Positions 43,323 to 51,912 of a stretch of DNA of 64,000 bases are shown in pieces. Each line of letters starts with the position of its first letter. Within the stretch, counting starts at the first letter, position 1. The notes under the pieces were generated by a model. The model did no database searches, was not told where the DNA came from, and was given only the letters and a program-made list of their open reading frames with translations. Both the position numbers and the translations under genes were made by a program. This stretch comes from an uncultured Eubacterium sp. (GTDB lineage: Bacteria > Bacillota > Clostridia > Lachnospirales > Lachnospiraceae), in assembly GCA_910584245.1 (NCBI GenBank), contig CAJTZF010000003.1:59753-123752 (forward strand). The letters run 5' to 3'.

Positions 43323-45188
43323 ATGGCAATCACGAGCAATAGCATACAAAACAACCAAAACCGGTCCGGAAACCTAAATACCAATTCGGCAAAGCGGGCC
43401 TACCGCACAAATGGCGGGACGATCCAAGTACGGGAAGGAGAGACGCTCAAGGGCGTCGTCAGCGACATCCACGGCAATGAAATTACAATTTCGATGGACG
43501 ACGGCTCATCTTTCACAGGAAAGCTTCCGGAGGCGTCCCAGTACTCCATCGGACAAAAGGCGGCGTTTCAAATTACGGGACTGGACAATGGCACCATTTA
43601 CATGAAAGCTATATCCCAAGCATACCTTCTCGGCATGGAAGACACGATTGAGCAGGCGCTGGAGGAAGCAGGTCTCCCAAAAAGCCCGCGAAATCTCGAA
43701 ATCGTGCGGAGCCTGTTGGAAAACCAGCAGTCTATCAGCAGGGAAAACATATTAAACTCACTGCAGCTATGTGCCAAATATCCCAAAGCGGACGTAAATA
43801 CTGTTATTTCCATGAAGTGTCTCGGCATGCCAATGGATCCCACAACGGTGACGCAATTTGACAACTACCAAAAACAGTCCCATCAGCTACTGTACCGTAT
43901 GGAGTCGCTGACCAGCTCCGTCAATGACCTCCTCGCTGACCTGGTAAATGAAAATCCATCCATCGCCCGTTATGCGGCAACGGAAATGCTAAATATTGCA
44001 CTGAATTCCCTGCCTTCACTGGAAGAATTCAACCTCGCTGCCCAGTTGGCAGAAACGGATCCTGAAAATGCCAACCCCGAACTTTTAAAGCTGATTCAGC
44101 CCAACGGTGCCGATTCCCAGCAGACAGCTCCGGCCGCAAGCGGCAACGAACCGGTAAACACAGCGAAACCGAATGATGTTGCCGATTCTGCAGACGCCGC
44201 CAGCCCGGAAAAAACTCCTGGCCTGGCTGACGCCGATTCTTCGTTGAAAAAATCCTCCGATGCGAACACATCTCCGTTCGCCCGCATGAAACAACTCTTT
44301 ACTAATATGACAGACCGGGCTTCCGGCGGCCAGGCGGCGACCGAAAAAAATGTTCCCTTTATTCATGAGCAGACGGGACATATCCTTTCCACAGAGGAGA
44401 GGTCGGAACTGGCCGAACTGCTTGGCCGGTTTACCGAAAATAAAAAAATGCTCTCATCGCTGGAGAGCGGCATCCTGACTACCCGGGAACTTCTCACCAA
44501 TATCCGGCAGATCCTGCCGTCTCTCTCGGACGAAGATTTGTTCGGGCTTCTGACGTCTAAAAACTTCGGCAAGCTTATAAAGGGACAGTTTCTGTCCAGT
44601 TGGACACTTTCACCGGAAGGTCTGAAAGAAGGCAACGGCGTGGAACGGCTATATGGCAAACTACAGGAGCAATTGTCGGATCTCACCAATCTCAGCCGGA
44701 TGTTTGCCACAAGGACACCGGGCGAGGCCATCGTTAATACGACGATGGATATGCAGCAAAATATGGAATTTATGAAAATGCTAGGGGAACATTTTGCCTA
44801 TATGCAGCTGCCCGTCAAGCTATCTGAGGAAAATGCCCACGGGGATCTGTATGTCATGACAAAAAAAGACGCGCTCCGAAGATCAAAAGATAATTTAAAA
44901 GTACTGCTCCACTTGGAAATGGACTACCTTGGCACTCTGGACATACACATCACCAAAGAACACACAAGCATTTCCACAAAATTTTACGTAGAAAAGGAGG
45001 CAGCCCGGAAACTTCTCGAAAAAAATGCGAATTTATTAAAAGATGCAATTAACGAGCAAGGTTACAGCTTTACCTCCGAATTTACCGAAAAAGAAAAGGA
45101 TGTGGATCTGATACACGATTTTATGGAAAAAGACGCCCCCACACCTGTGGGAAATGTAACAAGGTATAATTTTGATTTGCGGGCGTAA
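43323..45188 (+). CDS. DUF6240 / FliK-like protein
   Basis: 621 aa from ATG 43323. The N-terminus is Asn/Ser-rich, then comes a small beta domain (about 30-95, LKGVVSDIHGNEITISMDDGSSF) and a helical middle with NLEIVRSLLENQQSISRENILNSL. An Ala/Asp/Pro-rich low-complexity linker spans about 245-330. The C-terminal domain (about 490-600) includes LKVLLHLEMDYLGTLDIHITKE, reminiscent of the FliK hook-length control C-terminus. I associate the family with DUF6240 in flagellated Lachnospiraceae, from memory. No other flagellar gene is adjacent, but a chemotaxis operon lies 10 kb away. The role in flagellar assembly is inference. Confidence 0.75.
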   Translation: MAITSNSIQNNQNRSGNLNTNSAKRAYRTNGGTIQVREGETLKGVVSDIHGNEITISMDDGSSFTGKLPEASQYSIGQKAAFQITGLDNGTIYMKAISQAYLLGMEDTIEQALEEAGLPKSPRNLEIVRSLLENQQSISRENILNSLQLCAKYPKADVNTVISMKCLGMPMDPTTVTQFDNYQKQSHQLLYRMESLTSSVNDLLADLVNENPSIARYAATEMLNIALNSLPSLEEFNLAAQLAETDPENANPELLKLIQPNGADSQQTAPAASGNEPVNTAKPNDVADSADAASPEKTPGLADADSSLKKSSDANTSPFARMKQLFTNMTDRASGGQAATEKNVPFIHEQTGHILSTEERSELAELLGRFTENKKMLSSLESGILTTRELLTNIRQILPSLSDEDLFGLLTSKNFGKLIKGQFLSSWTLSPEGLKEGNGVERLYGKLQEQLSDLTNLSRMFATRTPGEAIVNTTMDMQQNMEFMKMLGEHFAYMQLPVKLSEENAHGDLYVMTKKDALRRSKDNLKVLLHLEMDYLGTLDIHITKEHTSISTKFYVEKEAARKLLEKNANLLKDAINEQGYSFTSEFTEKEKDVDLIHDFMEKDAPTPVGNVTRYNFDLRA

Positions 45189-45209
45189 GGACGTTCGCCC
45201 GCTATTTTT
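45179..45209. terminator. Bidirectional terminator between DUF6240 and MATE genes
   Basis: GCGGGCG and CGCCCGC arms, followed by TATTTTT. It includes the stop codon of the plus-strand gene, and its 3' arm touches the stop codon of the convergent MATE gene. Confidence 0.8.
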
Positions 45210-46551
45210 GTAAAATGCGCGGAAACAAAAAGGCAAACAAAATCCCACATGTCAACGCAGATGTTATGTCAGAAATCGGTTCCGCATAATAAATAAACAG
45301 GACATCTCCTGTGACCTTTGGCAAAATCAACGCCAGCGGAATCAACAGTATAACTTTTCGCAAAAGAGCGATAAAAAGGGAAACCTTTGCCTGTCCAAGC
45401 GCCATAAACGTCGTCTGGCAGGACATTTGCACGCCAAAAATAAGCATACCACAGAGAAATACCGGAAGTACCCGGGACACCATCTGAACCAGTTCGGCAT
45501 TGTTCGTAAATAATTGGGCAAACGCCGCCGGGACTGCCATCACTGTCCCTGTAAGCGCAGCTGTATAAACAAACACGATTCCGAACATGATAAAAAATGT
45601 TTTTCTGACACGTTTTTTCTTCCCCGCCCCGAAATTATAACTTAAAATAGGCTGGACTCCCTGTGTAAATCCACTGACCGGAATGCTGACAAACTGCATA
45701 ATACTCTGCATAATAGTCAAAGTTCCCACATACAGATCCCCGCCATATTTCTGAAGGCCGCTGTTCATCACAATGGATATAAAACTCTCCGTCGCCTGCA
45801 TAATAAAAGGGGCAATTCCAAGCGACATAATTTTCCCAATCACTCTTCGATCCAGCTTCAAATAGCGTTTTCGAATCCCGACACTGCAATCCTTTTTCAT
45901 TAAAAAACGAAGCACCCACACAGCGCTGACAAACTGCGAAATAACCGTAGCCAAGGCCGCACCTTTTATTCCCATATGCAAAACAAAGATAAATAGCGGG
46001 TCTAAGACAATGTTCAAGACAGCGCCGATCAGCGTCGAAATCATCGCCGTGCGCGAACATCCCTGTGCCGTAATATAGGGATTCATTCCGAGTGTGATCT
46101 GAACGAAAAACGTTCCCAAAATATAAATTGTCATATATTCATTTGCATAGGGAAACGTGGCATCACTCGCACCAATTTGATAAAGGACGGGTTTCTTTAT
46201 AAAAAAGAAAAGAACCATAAGTGAGACAGAAAATAGAATGAGAAGCAGAAAACCGTTCCCAAGAATCTTCTCCGCTTCTTTTCTATCTCCCTTGCCAAGC
46301 GCAATTGCGGAGAGGGGTGCTCCGCCCGCTCCCACAAAAGCGCTAAACGCAGATATAATGACGATCATCGGCAATGCCAGTCCAACTCCGGTAAGAGCGG
46401 TGGCGCCCACATCGGGAATATGCCCAATATAAATCCTGTCGATAATATTGTATAACAGATTGATAACCTGGGCAATCAAAGCGGGAATCCCCATGCCAAG
46501 CATAAGCCTGACAAGAGGAGCGCTGCCCATTTTTTCCTCGTTTGCCTGCAT
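45202..46551 (-). CDS. MATE-family efflux transporter
   Basis: Sodium- or proton-driven multidrug/toxin exporter of 449 aa with twelve predicted transmembrane helices. The first helix PALIAQVINLLYNIIDRIYIGHIPDVGATALTG carries the MATE signature, repeated in the second half around FIMQATESFISIVMNSGLQKYGGD and GFTQGVQPILSYNFGAG. The start is taken as ATG 46551 with GAGGG upstream; 46563 is an alternative. It is probably cotranscribed with leuS through the short frame between them. Confidence 0.93.
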   Translation of the reverse strand: MQANEEKMGSAPLVRLMLGMGIPALIAQVINLLYNIIDRIYIGHIPDVGATALTGVGLALPMIVIISAFSAFVGAGGAPLSAIALGKGDRKEAEKILGNGFLLLILFSVSLMVLFFFIKKPVLYQIGASDATFPYANEYMTIYILGTFFVQITLGMNPYITAQGCSRTAMISTLIGAVLNIVLDPLFIFVLHMGIKGAALATVISQFVSAVWVLRFLMKKDCSVGIRKRYLKLDRRVIGKIMSLGIAPFIMQATESFISIVMNSGLQKYGGDLYVGTLTIMQSIMQFVSIPVSGFTQGVQPILSYNFGAGKKKRVRKTFFIMFGIVFVYTAALTGTVMAVPAAFAQLFTNNAELVQMVSRVLPVFLCGMLIFGVQMSCQTTFMALGQAKVSLFIALLRKVILLIPLALILPKVTGDVLFIYYAEPISDITSALTCGILFAFLFPRILQK

Positions 46552-46559
46552 AATTACCC

Positions 46560-46652
46560 TCATTTCTGCGCACGCACTGCTTCTGTTACGCCGCGCTTTA
46601 TTGCGTTCTCACGCTTATGGCCAAAACCCTGGAACTCCACACCGTCCATCAT
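46560..46652 (-). CDS. Possible 30-codon small protein between leuS and the MATE gene
   Basis: A minus-strand frame gives MMDGVEFQGFGHKRENAIKR and ten more basic residues, ending in TGA that overlaps an ATG of the MATE frame (ATGA) and directly precedes its ribosome binding site. The frame is 20 bp after the leuS stop. The ATGA overlap and the absence of a terminator suggest translational coupling. No family is recognised, its own ribosome binding site is weak, and it may be fortuitous. Confidence 0.3.
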   Translation of the reverse strand: MMDGVEFQGFGHKRENAIKRGVTEAVRAQK

Positions 46653-46672
46653 GACTTTGCCCACTGTCTTAA

Positions 46673-49084
46673 TCACATTTTTACGACAATATTGATGATT
46701 CTTCCCGGAACATAAATCTCTTTGACAATCTGCTTTCCGGCAATCTTGTCCGCAATCGCCTCTTTCCCTGCGGAAACTGCTGTGTCCTTATCCGCATCAA
46801 TCGCTAAGTTCACCGTAGCCCGCACCTTGCCGTTGACCTGAACTGCAATTTCCTGCATTTGTTCTACTGTCTTCGACTCATCATACTCCGGCCATGCGTT
46901 CTGGTAAACCCTCTTTTCATAACCCATTATCTCCCACAGCTCTTCCGTCATATGCGGCGCAACTGGATTTAACAACAACAAAAGCGTCCGGAAGTCATCC
47001 TGCGTCAATTTGCCTGCCTTATAAAACTCATTGATTAATGCCATCATTGCCGCAATCGCTGTATTATATTTCAACGCTTCAAAGTCATTGCTGACTTTCT
47101 TAATCGTCTGATGTATCTTTGTCTCCAAATCACTGGAAAATCCGGTATCGTCTGCCACCATATCCTGCAACTTCCACACTCGCTCCAGAAAACGGCGACA
47201 TCCCTTTACTCCGTCATCGGACCACGCCGCAGCCGCGTCAAAAGCGCCGATAAACATTTCATACGTCCGAAGCGTGTCCGCACCGTACGCGCGTATAATA
47301 TCATCCGGATTCACAACATTGCCGCGCGATTTACTCATCTTCTCGCCATTTTCCCCGAGAATCATTCCGTGGGACGTCCGTTTCTGGTACGGTTCTTTTG
47401 TCGGCACAACACCCTGGTCATATAAAAACTTGTGCCAAAAACGGGAGTACAGCAGATGCAATGTCGTGTGCTCCATACCGCCATTGTACCAGTCAACGGG
47501 AAGCCAGTACTCCATCGCTTCCTTCCCCGCCAGCGCCTCGTCATTCATCGGATCAATATACCTCAGGAAATACCAGGAAGATCCTGCCCACTGCGGCATC
47601 GTATCCGTTTCCCTCTCAGCCTTTCCTCCGCAGCAAGGACATTTCGTCTCCACCCAGGAGCGGATATTTGCGATCGGGGATTCCCCGTTGTCAGTCGGCA
47701 TATAATTATCAACTTCCGGAAGCTCCAGCGGAAGCTCTTCTTCAGGAACCGGGACATAACCACATGTGTCACATTTTACAATCGGAATCGGCTCGCCCCA
47801 ATAGCGCTGCCGGGAAAATACCCAGTCGCGAAGCTTGAAATTCCTCTTCGGCGTCCCGACGCCCTCCTTTTTCAGCCAGTCGATAATGGTCTCCTTGGCG
47901 TCTGCCACCGATTTACCTGTCAGAAAACCAGAGTTCACGAGCGTTCCCGTCGCCACATCCGTGAATGCTTCCTTCTCCACGTCCCCGCCAGCGATCACTT
48001 CTATAATTGGGATATTGAACTTTTTTGCAAATTCCCAGTCTCTCTCATCGTGGGCCGGAACGGCCATAATGGCCCCTGTTCCGTAACTCATCAGAACATA
48101 ATCGGAAACCCACACGGGAATCTCTTTCCCATTGACAGGATTGACCGCCATAATTCCATCAATCTCAACTCCTGTTTTCTCCTTTGCGAGCTCGGTTCTC
48201 TCAAAATCCGATTTTCTCGCCGCCGCTTCACGGTAGGCAACAATCTCATCCCAGTTTCGGATCTCATCTTTATATTTATCTAAATATGGGTGCTCTGGAG
48301 AAACGACCATATACGTAACTCCAAATAATGTATCGGGCCGGGTCGTATAAATGCGGAGTACTTCTTCCTTGTCCTTCAGTTTAAAATCTACCTCTGCTCC
48401 ATTTGAGCGCCCAATCCAGTTTTTCTGGGACACCTTGACTCTCTCGATGTAGTCTACGCCATCCAGGTCGTCAATCAGGCGGTCTGCATACTTTGTAATT
48501 TTCAGCATCCACTGGCTTTTCACCTTGCGCACTACTTCACTTCCGCAGCGCTCACACACGCCGTTTACCACCTCTTCATTTGCAAGACCGCATTTACAGG
48601 AAGTACACCAGTTGATAGGCATCTCCGTCTTGTAGGCAAGTCCCGCCTGGAACAGTTTGAGGAAAATCCACTGCGTCCACTTATAATAATTTGGATCCGT
48701 CGTATTGACCTCCCTATCCCAGTCAAACGAATACCCGAGCGCCTGAAGCTGCGCCTTAAACCTCTCTACATTATTCTTTGTGACCTCTTTCGGATGTATT
48801 TTATTCTGGATCGCATAGTTCTCTGTCGGAAGACCAAATGCGTCCCATCCCATCGGATAAAGTACATTATATCCCTGCATCCGCCTCTTCCTCGCCACGA
48901 TATCTAACGCCGTATACGGCCTTGGATGACCTACATGAAGTCCCTGTCCAGACGGATACGGAAACTCAACCAACGCATAATATTTCGGTTTTGAAAAATC
49001 GCTGGAAGCGGCAAAAGCCTTTTCCTCATCCCAAATTTTCTGCCATTTCTTTTCAATCTCCTTTGGGTTATATGATGATTTCAT
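46673..49084 (-). CDS. leuS: Leucyl-tRNA synthetase
   Basis: Charges tRNA-Leu, 803 aa, the usual bacterial length. The HIGH-type signature is in PYPSGQGLHVGHPRPYTALD and the KMSKS loop in KMSKSRGNVVNP. Zinc-site cysteines appear in CTSCKCGLANEEVVNGVCERCG and in the ZN-1 insertion CDTCGY...CPCCGG. The CP1 editing domain shows TTRPDTLFGVTY, and the C-terminal domain has VQVNGKVRATV. A good GAGG precedes the ATG. Confidence 0.98.
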   Translation of the reverse strand: MKSSYNPKEIEKKWQKIWDEEKAFAASSDFSKPKYYALVEFPYPSGQGLHVGHPRPYTALDIVARKRRMQGYNVLYPMGWDAFGLPTENYAIQNKIHPKEVTKNNVERFKAQLQALGYSFDWDREVNTTDPNYYKWTQWIFLKLFQAGLAYKTEMPINWCTSCKCGLANEEVVNGVCERCGSEVVRKVKSQWMLKITKYADRLIDDLDGVDYIERVKVSQKNWIGRSNGAEVDFKLKDKEEVLRIYTTRPDTLFGVTYMVVSPEHPYLDKYKDEIRNWDEIVAYREAAARKSDFERTELAKEKTGVEIDGIMAVNPVNGKEIPVWVSDYVLMSYGTGAIMAVPAHDERDWEFAKKFNIPIIEVIAGGDVEKEAFTDVATGTLVNSGFLTGKSVADAKETIIDWLKKEGVGTPKRNFKLRDWVFSRQRYWGEPIPIVKCDTCGYVPVPEEELPLELPEVDNYMPTDNGESPIANIRSWVETKCPCCGGKAERETDTMPQWAGSSWYFLRYIDPMNDEALAGKEAMEYWLPVDWYNGGMEHTTLHLLYSRFWHKFLYDQGVVPTKEPYQKRTSHGMILGENGEKMSKSRGNVVNPDDIIRAYGADTLRTYEMFIGAFDAAAAWSDDGVKGCRRFLERVWKLQDMVADDTGFSSDLETKIHQTIKKVSNDFEALKYNTAIAAMMALINEFYKAGKLTQDDFRTLLLLLNPVAPHMTEELWEIMGYEKRVYQNAWPEYDESKTVEQMQEIAVQVNGKVRATVNLAIDADKDTAVSAGKEAIADKIAGKQIVKEIYVPGRIINIVVKM

Positions 49085-49144
49085 TCTTTACCTCATTTCT
49101 GCATACGTTTGTATGCGCCTTTCTTTATTCTGCAGTAACTTCTG

Positions 49145-50092
49145 CTATCGCACTTGCGTCTCGCTGCCCGGTGTACTCACAGGCGGCGTCGGCGCCGGGG
49201 TCGGTTCCGTCACCGGATTGACGGTTCCTCCACCATTTTCTTCCGGCTTCTCCAGTACCCTGTGCTTAACTGTCACTTTCGCCTTTCTGCCAATCGCATC
49301 CTTCAATTGGTATGTGATGCGGTAAATGCCAGGCTTCTTTGTATTCACCTTTTTCACCTTTTTATACGAGCTGCTCCCGGCCTTTTTATATTGGATAGAA
49401 ACCTGAACTTTCTTATTCACCTGGAACCCCGTTGTATTTTTCGCCCGGATTCCTTTCCTGACATCATAGGCAGTATCGCCATAAGAAATCGTTTTATTCT
49501 TTGCTCCGGTGATTTTCGGCTTCATTTTATTATACGGGTTCCCCGCACTCCATTTATCCGTTGGATCATAGCCAATGCCCTTCGGCAGCTTGATCGCCTC
49601 TGGTTTCCCTAACGGCCCCGGATTGGCTGACCGATAGACGATTACCGGGGTTCCCATTGAGCAATGGTCATAAATCCATTTTGCGTCCTGGACGCTCAGC
49701 CGGATACAGCCGTGAGATGCCGTCGTTCCCAGCTTGTTATATTCTTCATTGGAAAGCGTGGCAGGATTCGGCTTGTGATACCACACGGAATGGAATAGTA
49801 TGGGCCCCACAAAACGGCTGCAATACTGACCATATGTAGAATCAACTAGCGCGCGCCACCGATGCTTCTGGTAAATCCGAAACTTGCCGGTCGGGGTTGC
49901 CTTGCCAACAGAGCACACAAATGCCTTGTAGGGCTCATAGTCCCCTCCCTTCCTCTTATAAACGGTTACCGTATTTTTCTGTTTGTTAATTTTGATCCTA
50001 TATGTAGAAGCTGCACCCGCGTCTGTATTAAAAAGACACAACCCAAGCGTCATACATACTGCAAACATCAAAAATAACTGTTTCCACCTCAT
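49145..50092 (-). CDS. Secreted L,D-transpeptidase with C-terminal repeat-like domain
   Basis: 315 aa with a cleavable signal peptide (residues 1-28). The YkuD domain (about 30-155) directly follows, with catalytic SHGCIRLSVQDAKWIYDH. A beta-rich Ig-like domain (about 185-285) follows, and the last 30 residues are a Pro/Thr-rich tail. Compared with the enzyme at 5.1-6.5 kb it lacks the membrane anchor and the long N-terminal region. AAGGAGG precedes the ATG. It would modify peptidoglycan cross-links outside the cell. Confidence 0.92.
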   Translation of the reverse strand: MRWKQLFLMFAVCMTLGLCLFNTDAGAASTYRIKINKQKNTVTVYKRKGGDYEPYKAFVCSVGKATPTGKFRIYQKHRWRALVDSTYGQYCSRFVGPILFHSVWYHKPNPATLSNEEYNKLGTTASHGCIRLSVQDAKWIYDHCSMGTPVIVYRSANPGPLGKPEAIKLPKGIGYDPTDKWSAGNPYNKMKPKITGAKNKTISYGDTAYDVRKGIRAKNTTGFQVNKKVQVSIQYKKAGSSSYKKVKKVNTKKPGIYRITYQLKDAIGRKAKVTVKHRVLEKPEENGGGTVNPVTEPTPAPTPPVSTPGSETQVR

Positions 50093-50159
50093 GTTCTCCT
50101 GCCTCCTTCTTATGTTTCATTACGCCGTTACTCCTCTTTTGTCATTTCAAACAAATTTT

Positions 50160-50188
50160 ATTATACCAAGTTAATTTCACTTCGTAAA
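50160..50188 (-). promoter_or_regulatory. Promoter of the secreted L,D-transpeptidase gene
   Basis: Minus strand TTTACG (50183-50188), 17-bp spacer, TATAAT (50160-50165). Confidence 0.7.
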
Positions 50189-50280
50189 GGTATTTTTACA
50201 CTTTTCCGCCCATATATATGAAAATAACGATTCACAATATACACCGTTACCATCTGCGGGTGTGTACGAATGGAGGCATT

Positions 50281-50871
50281 ATGGAACAAGTATTACTTTG
50301 GATTCAAACATATGGCACCCCAGCCATCATATTGCTCATTGCGCTTGAATACGCATGTTTTCCTATTTCAAGCGAGATCGTACTGCCTTTCGCCGGCGCT
50401 GTCGGGGCCGGTATCGGCATTTCCCTCCCGCTTCTGGTCTTGTACAGCAGCCTGGCCGGACTGGCCGGCACCAGCCTGACCTATGCTATCGGCCGCTACG
50501 GCGGTTCTCCTCTGATGGAAAAAATCATGTCCCGTTTTCCCTCCACAAAAAAACCAATTCTCGCCTCATACCGCACTTTTGGGAACCACGGAAAAATAGC
50601 AGTCTGCCTCGGCAGGGTCATACCCATCTGCCGGACTTATATCGCATTTGTCGCCGGCGCGTGTGAACAATCCTTTCCAACCTATGCTTTTTTCTCTGCT
50701 ATTGGCATCGCCGTGTGGAATACAATGCTTCTCACGCTCGGTTATTACTTTTACCAATTTCGTGAGACCTTTTTCCTTTATTTCAATAAATATAAAAATA
50801 TCATCCTCGTCGTCGGCTTGTTGCTCCTCGTCCTGCTGCTCGTGATCAAACGTTCTGATGAGGAGGAATAG
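50281..50871 (+). CDS. DedA family membrane protein
   Basis: 196 aa from ATG 50281 (GGAGG upstream). The DedA/SNARE-associated domain shows ALEYACFPISSEIVLPFAGAVG, GTSLTYAIGRYGG and GRVIPICRTYIAFVAGACE, with the conserved Glu and Arg residues, and four to five hydrophobic segments. DedA proteins act in membrane lipid homeostasis, and some flip undecaprenyl phosphate or phospholipid. Which lipid is handled here is not visible. Confidence 0.92.
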   Translation: MEQVLLWIQTYGTPAIILLIALEYACFPISSEIVLPFAGAVGAGIGISLPLLVLYSSLAGLAGTSLTYAIGRYGGSPLMEKIMSRFPSTKKPILASYRTFGNHGKIAVCLGRVIPICRTYIAFVAGACEQSFPTYAFFSAIGIAVWNTMLLTLGYYFYQFRETFFLYFNKYKNIILVVGLLLLVLLLVIKRSDEEE

Positions 50872-50891
50872 CACAATTTGTTTGACATAAT

Positions 50892-50936
50892 AAAAGGCCT
50901 CTTATGATAGTTCAATTTTATCATAAAAGCCCTTTT
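50892..50936 (+). terminator. Terminator after the DedA gene
   Basis: AAAAGG...CTTATGATA and TATCATAA...CCCTTTT form an imperfect long stem with an 8-base loop. The rest of 50872-51028 shows nothing else I can support. Confidence 0.6.
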
Positions 50937-51028
50937 GGGTACGTTCATTTCTTTCAATAAACATGCATTTATATTTTCCCTCTCTCTCAGACGAAGGCCT
51001 TACCGGTATTTCTGTATACACATTAATT

Positions 51029-51352
51029 TTATTTTGATATATCATATACAAGCTGCAAAAGTTCTTTCACCTTTTCCAAATGACCCGGTTCAAACTTTTC
51101 GATTGTATCAATAATGTCGTCCTCATAATTAGAATGACTGCTTCCAAACAAAAGATAATCACTGCTTATATTTAAAGCATTGGACAATAATTTCAATGTC
51201 AATGCAGAAAATCCCTTTTTACCCACCTCTATTTCATACAAAAACCCTGATGATATATCCGCTAGTTCCGCTAACGTTTCTCTTGAGTACCCTTTTTCTT
51301 TTCTAAGACAATAAATGCGAAAACCTAGTTCCCTTTTATCAACATCTTCCAT
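51029..51352 (-). CDS. XRE-family transcriptional regulator
   Basis: 107 aa. The helix-turn-helix domain (about 6-70) is clear: LGFRIYCLRKEKGYSRETLAELADISSGFLYEIEVGKKGFS, followed by the Cro/CI-type NALNISSDYLLFG. The C-terminal helix (about 80-107) may mediate dimerisation. GAGGGGG precedes the ATG. No phage or conjugative genes are nearby, so its target is probably itself or a distant locus. A 7-bp inverted repeat lies upstream (separate entry). Confidence 0.9.
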   Translation of the reverse strand: MEDVDKRELGFRIYCLRKEKGYSRETLAELADISSGFLYEIEVGKKGFSALTLKLLSNALNISSDYLLFGSSHSNYEDDIIDTIEKFEPGHLEKVKELLQLVYDISK

Positions 51353-51379
51353 AAAATATTCCCCCTCGCTTTTTAAACC

Positions 51380-51408
51380 ATACTATATGATAAAAAAACA
51401 TAATGCAA
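51380..51408 (-). promoter_or_regulatory. Promoter of the XRE regulator
   Basis: Minus strand TTGCAT (51403-51408), 17-bp spacer, TAGTAT (51380-51385). Confidence 0.6.
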
Positions 51409-51430
51409 GGAGCCATTGTTCTGCAAAAAC

Positions 51431-51452
51431 TTGATGTTAGTTCTGACATCAA
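51431..51452. promoter_or_regulatory. Candidate operator upstream of the XRE gene
   Basis: TTGATGT and ACATCAA are perfect 7-bp arms with an 8-base centre, about 20 bp upstream of the -35. It is the right size for an XRE dimer and could mediate autoregulation. Confidence 0.4.
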
Positions 51453-51508
51453 CTGTCCCGAATAATCTGATACAAACCAGGTACATATTTATCCCCTGCC
51501 GGATGCAC

Positions 51509-51549
51509 AAAAAAACAGCAGCGAACAAATTTACTCACTGCCGTTTTTT
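51509..51549. terminator. Terminator after the tRNA pair
   Basis: Minus strand GCAGTGAG and TTCGCTGC arms (two G-U pairs) are followed by seven T. The plus strand also ends in six T, so it may act in both directions. Confidence 0.75.
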
Positions 51550-51559
51550 GATTCATTAC

Positions 51560-51630
51560 AGGCGACAACCAGATTTGAACTGGTGATCAGGGTGTTGCAG
51601 ACCCATGCCTTACCACTTGGCTATGTCGCC
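51560..51630 (-). tRNA. tRNA-Cys (anticodon GCA)
   Basis: 71 nt. The acceptor stem GGCGACA pairs with the 3' end TGTCGCC, the anticodon loop is CTGCAAC on a GGGT/ACCC-type stem, and the T-loop is GTTCAAATC. It lies 75 bp downstream of tRNA-Glu and shares its transcript. Confidence 0.95.
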
Positions 51631-51705
51631 ATCCATACATAATATACCATATCTACCGTATTTATGCAAGGTTTTTATAAATTTTTTTGATTCCTGCCAG
51701 AATCA

Positions 51706-51777
51706 TGACTCCTACGGGAATCGAACCCGTGTTACCGCCGTGAAAGGGCGATGTCTTAACCGCTTGACCAAGGAGCC
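51706..51777 (-). tRNA. tRNA-Glu (anticodon TTC)
   Basis: 72 nt. The acceptor stem GGCTCCT pairs with AGGAGTC (one G-U). The anticodon loop CTTTCAC sits on a CCGCC/GGCGG-like stem, and the T-arm is CGGGTTCGATTCCCG. Discriminator A, CCA not encoded. Confidence 0.95.
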
Positions 51778-51805
51778 AATGTCTTTCCTGCGAAAGCCAT
51801 TACTT

Positions 51806-51834
51806 ATATTACCACACTTTATTCCTTTTGGCAA
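51806..51834 (-). promoter_or_regulatory. Promoter of the tRNA-Glu/tRNA-Cys unit
   Basis: Minus strand TTGCCA (51829-51834), 17-bp spacer, TAATAT (51806-51811), about 30 bp before tRNA-Glu. Confidence 0.7.
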
Positions 51835-51912
51835 GCACTTTTTAATAATTTTTCTGGCACTGCGTATCCGTCAGCCCCATTCAAAAAACCATACCTCTGC
51901 TTGTTTCATCCA

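Noticed and set aside
47432..48283. 283-codon plus-strand frame opposite leuS
   Set aside because: Shadow of the leuS coding strand; no start signal and no domain.
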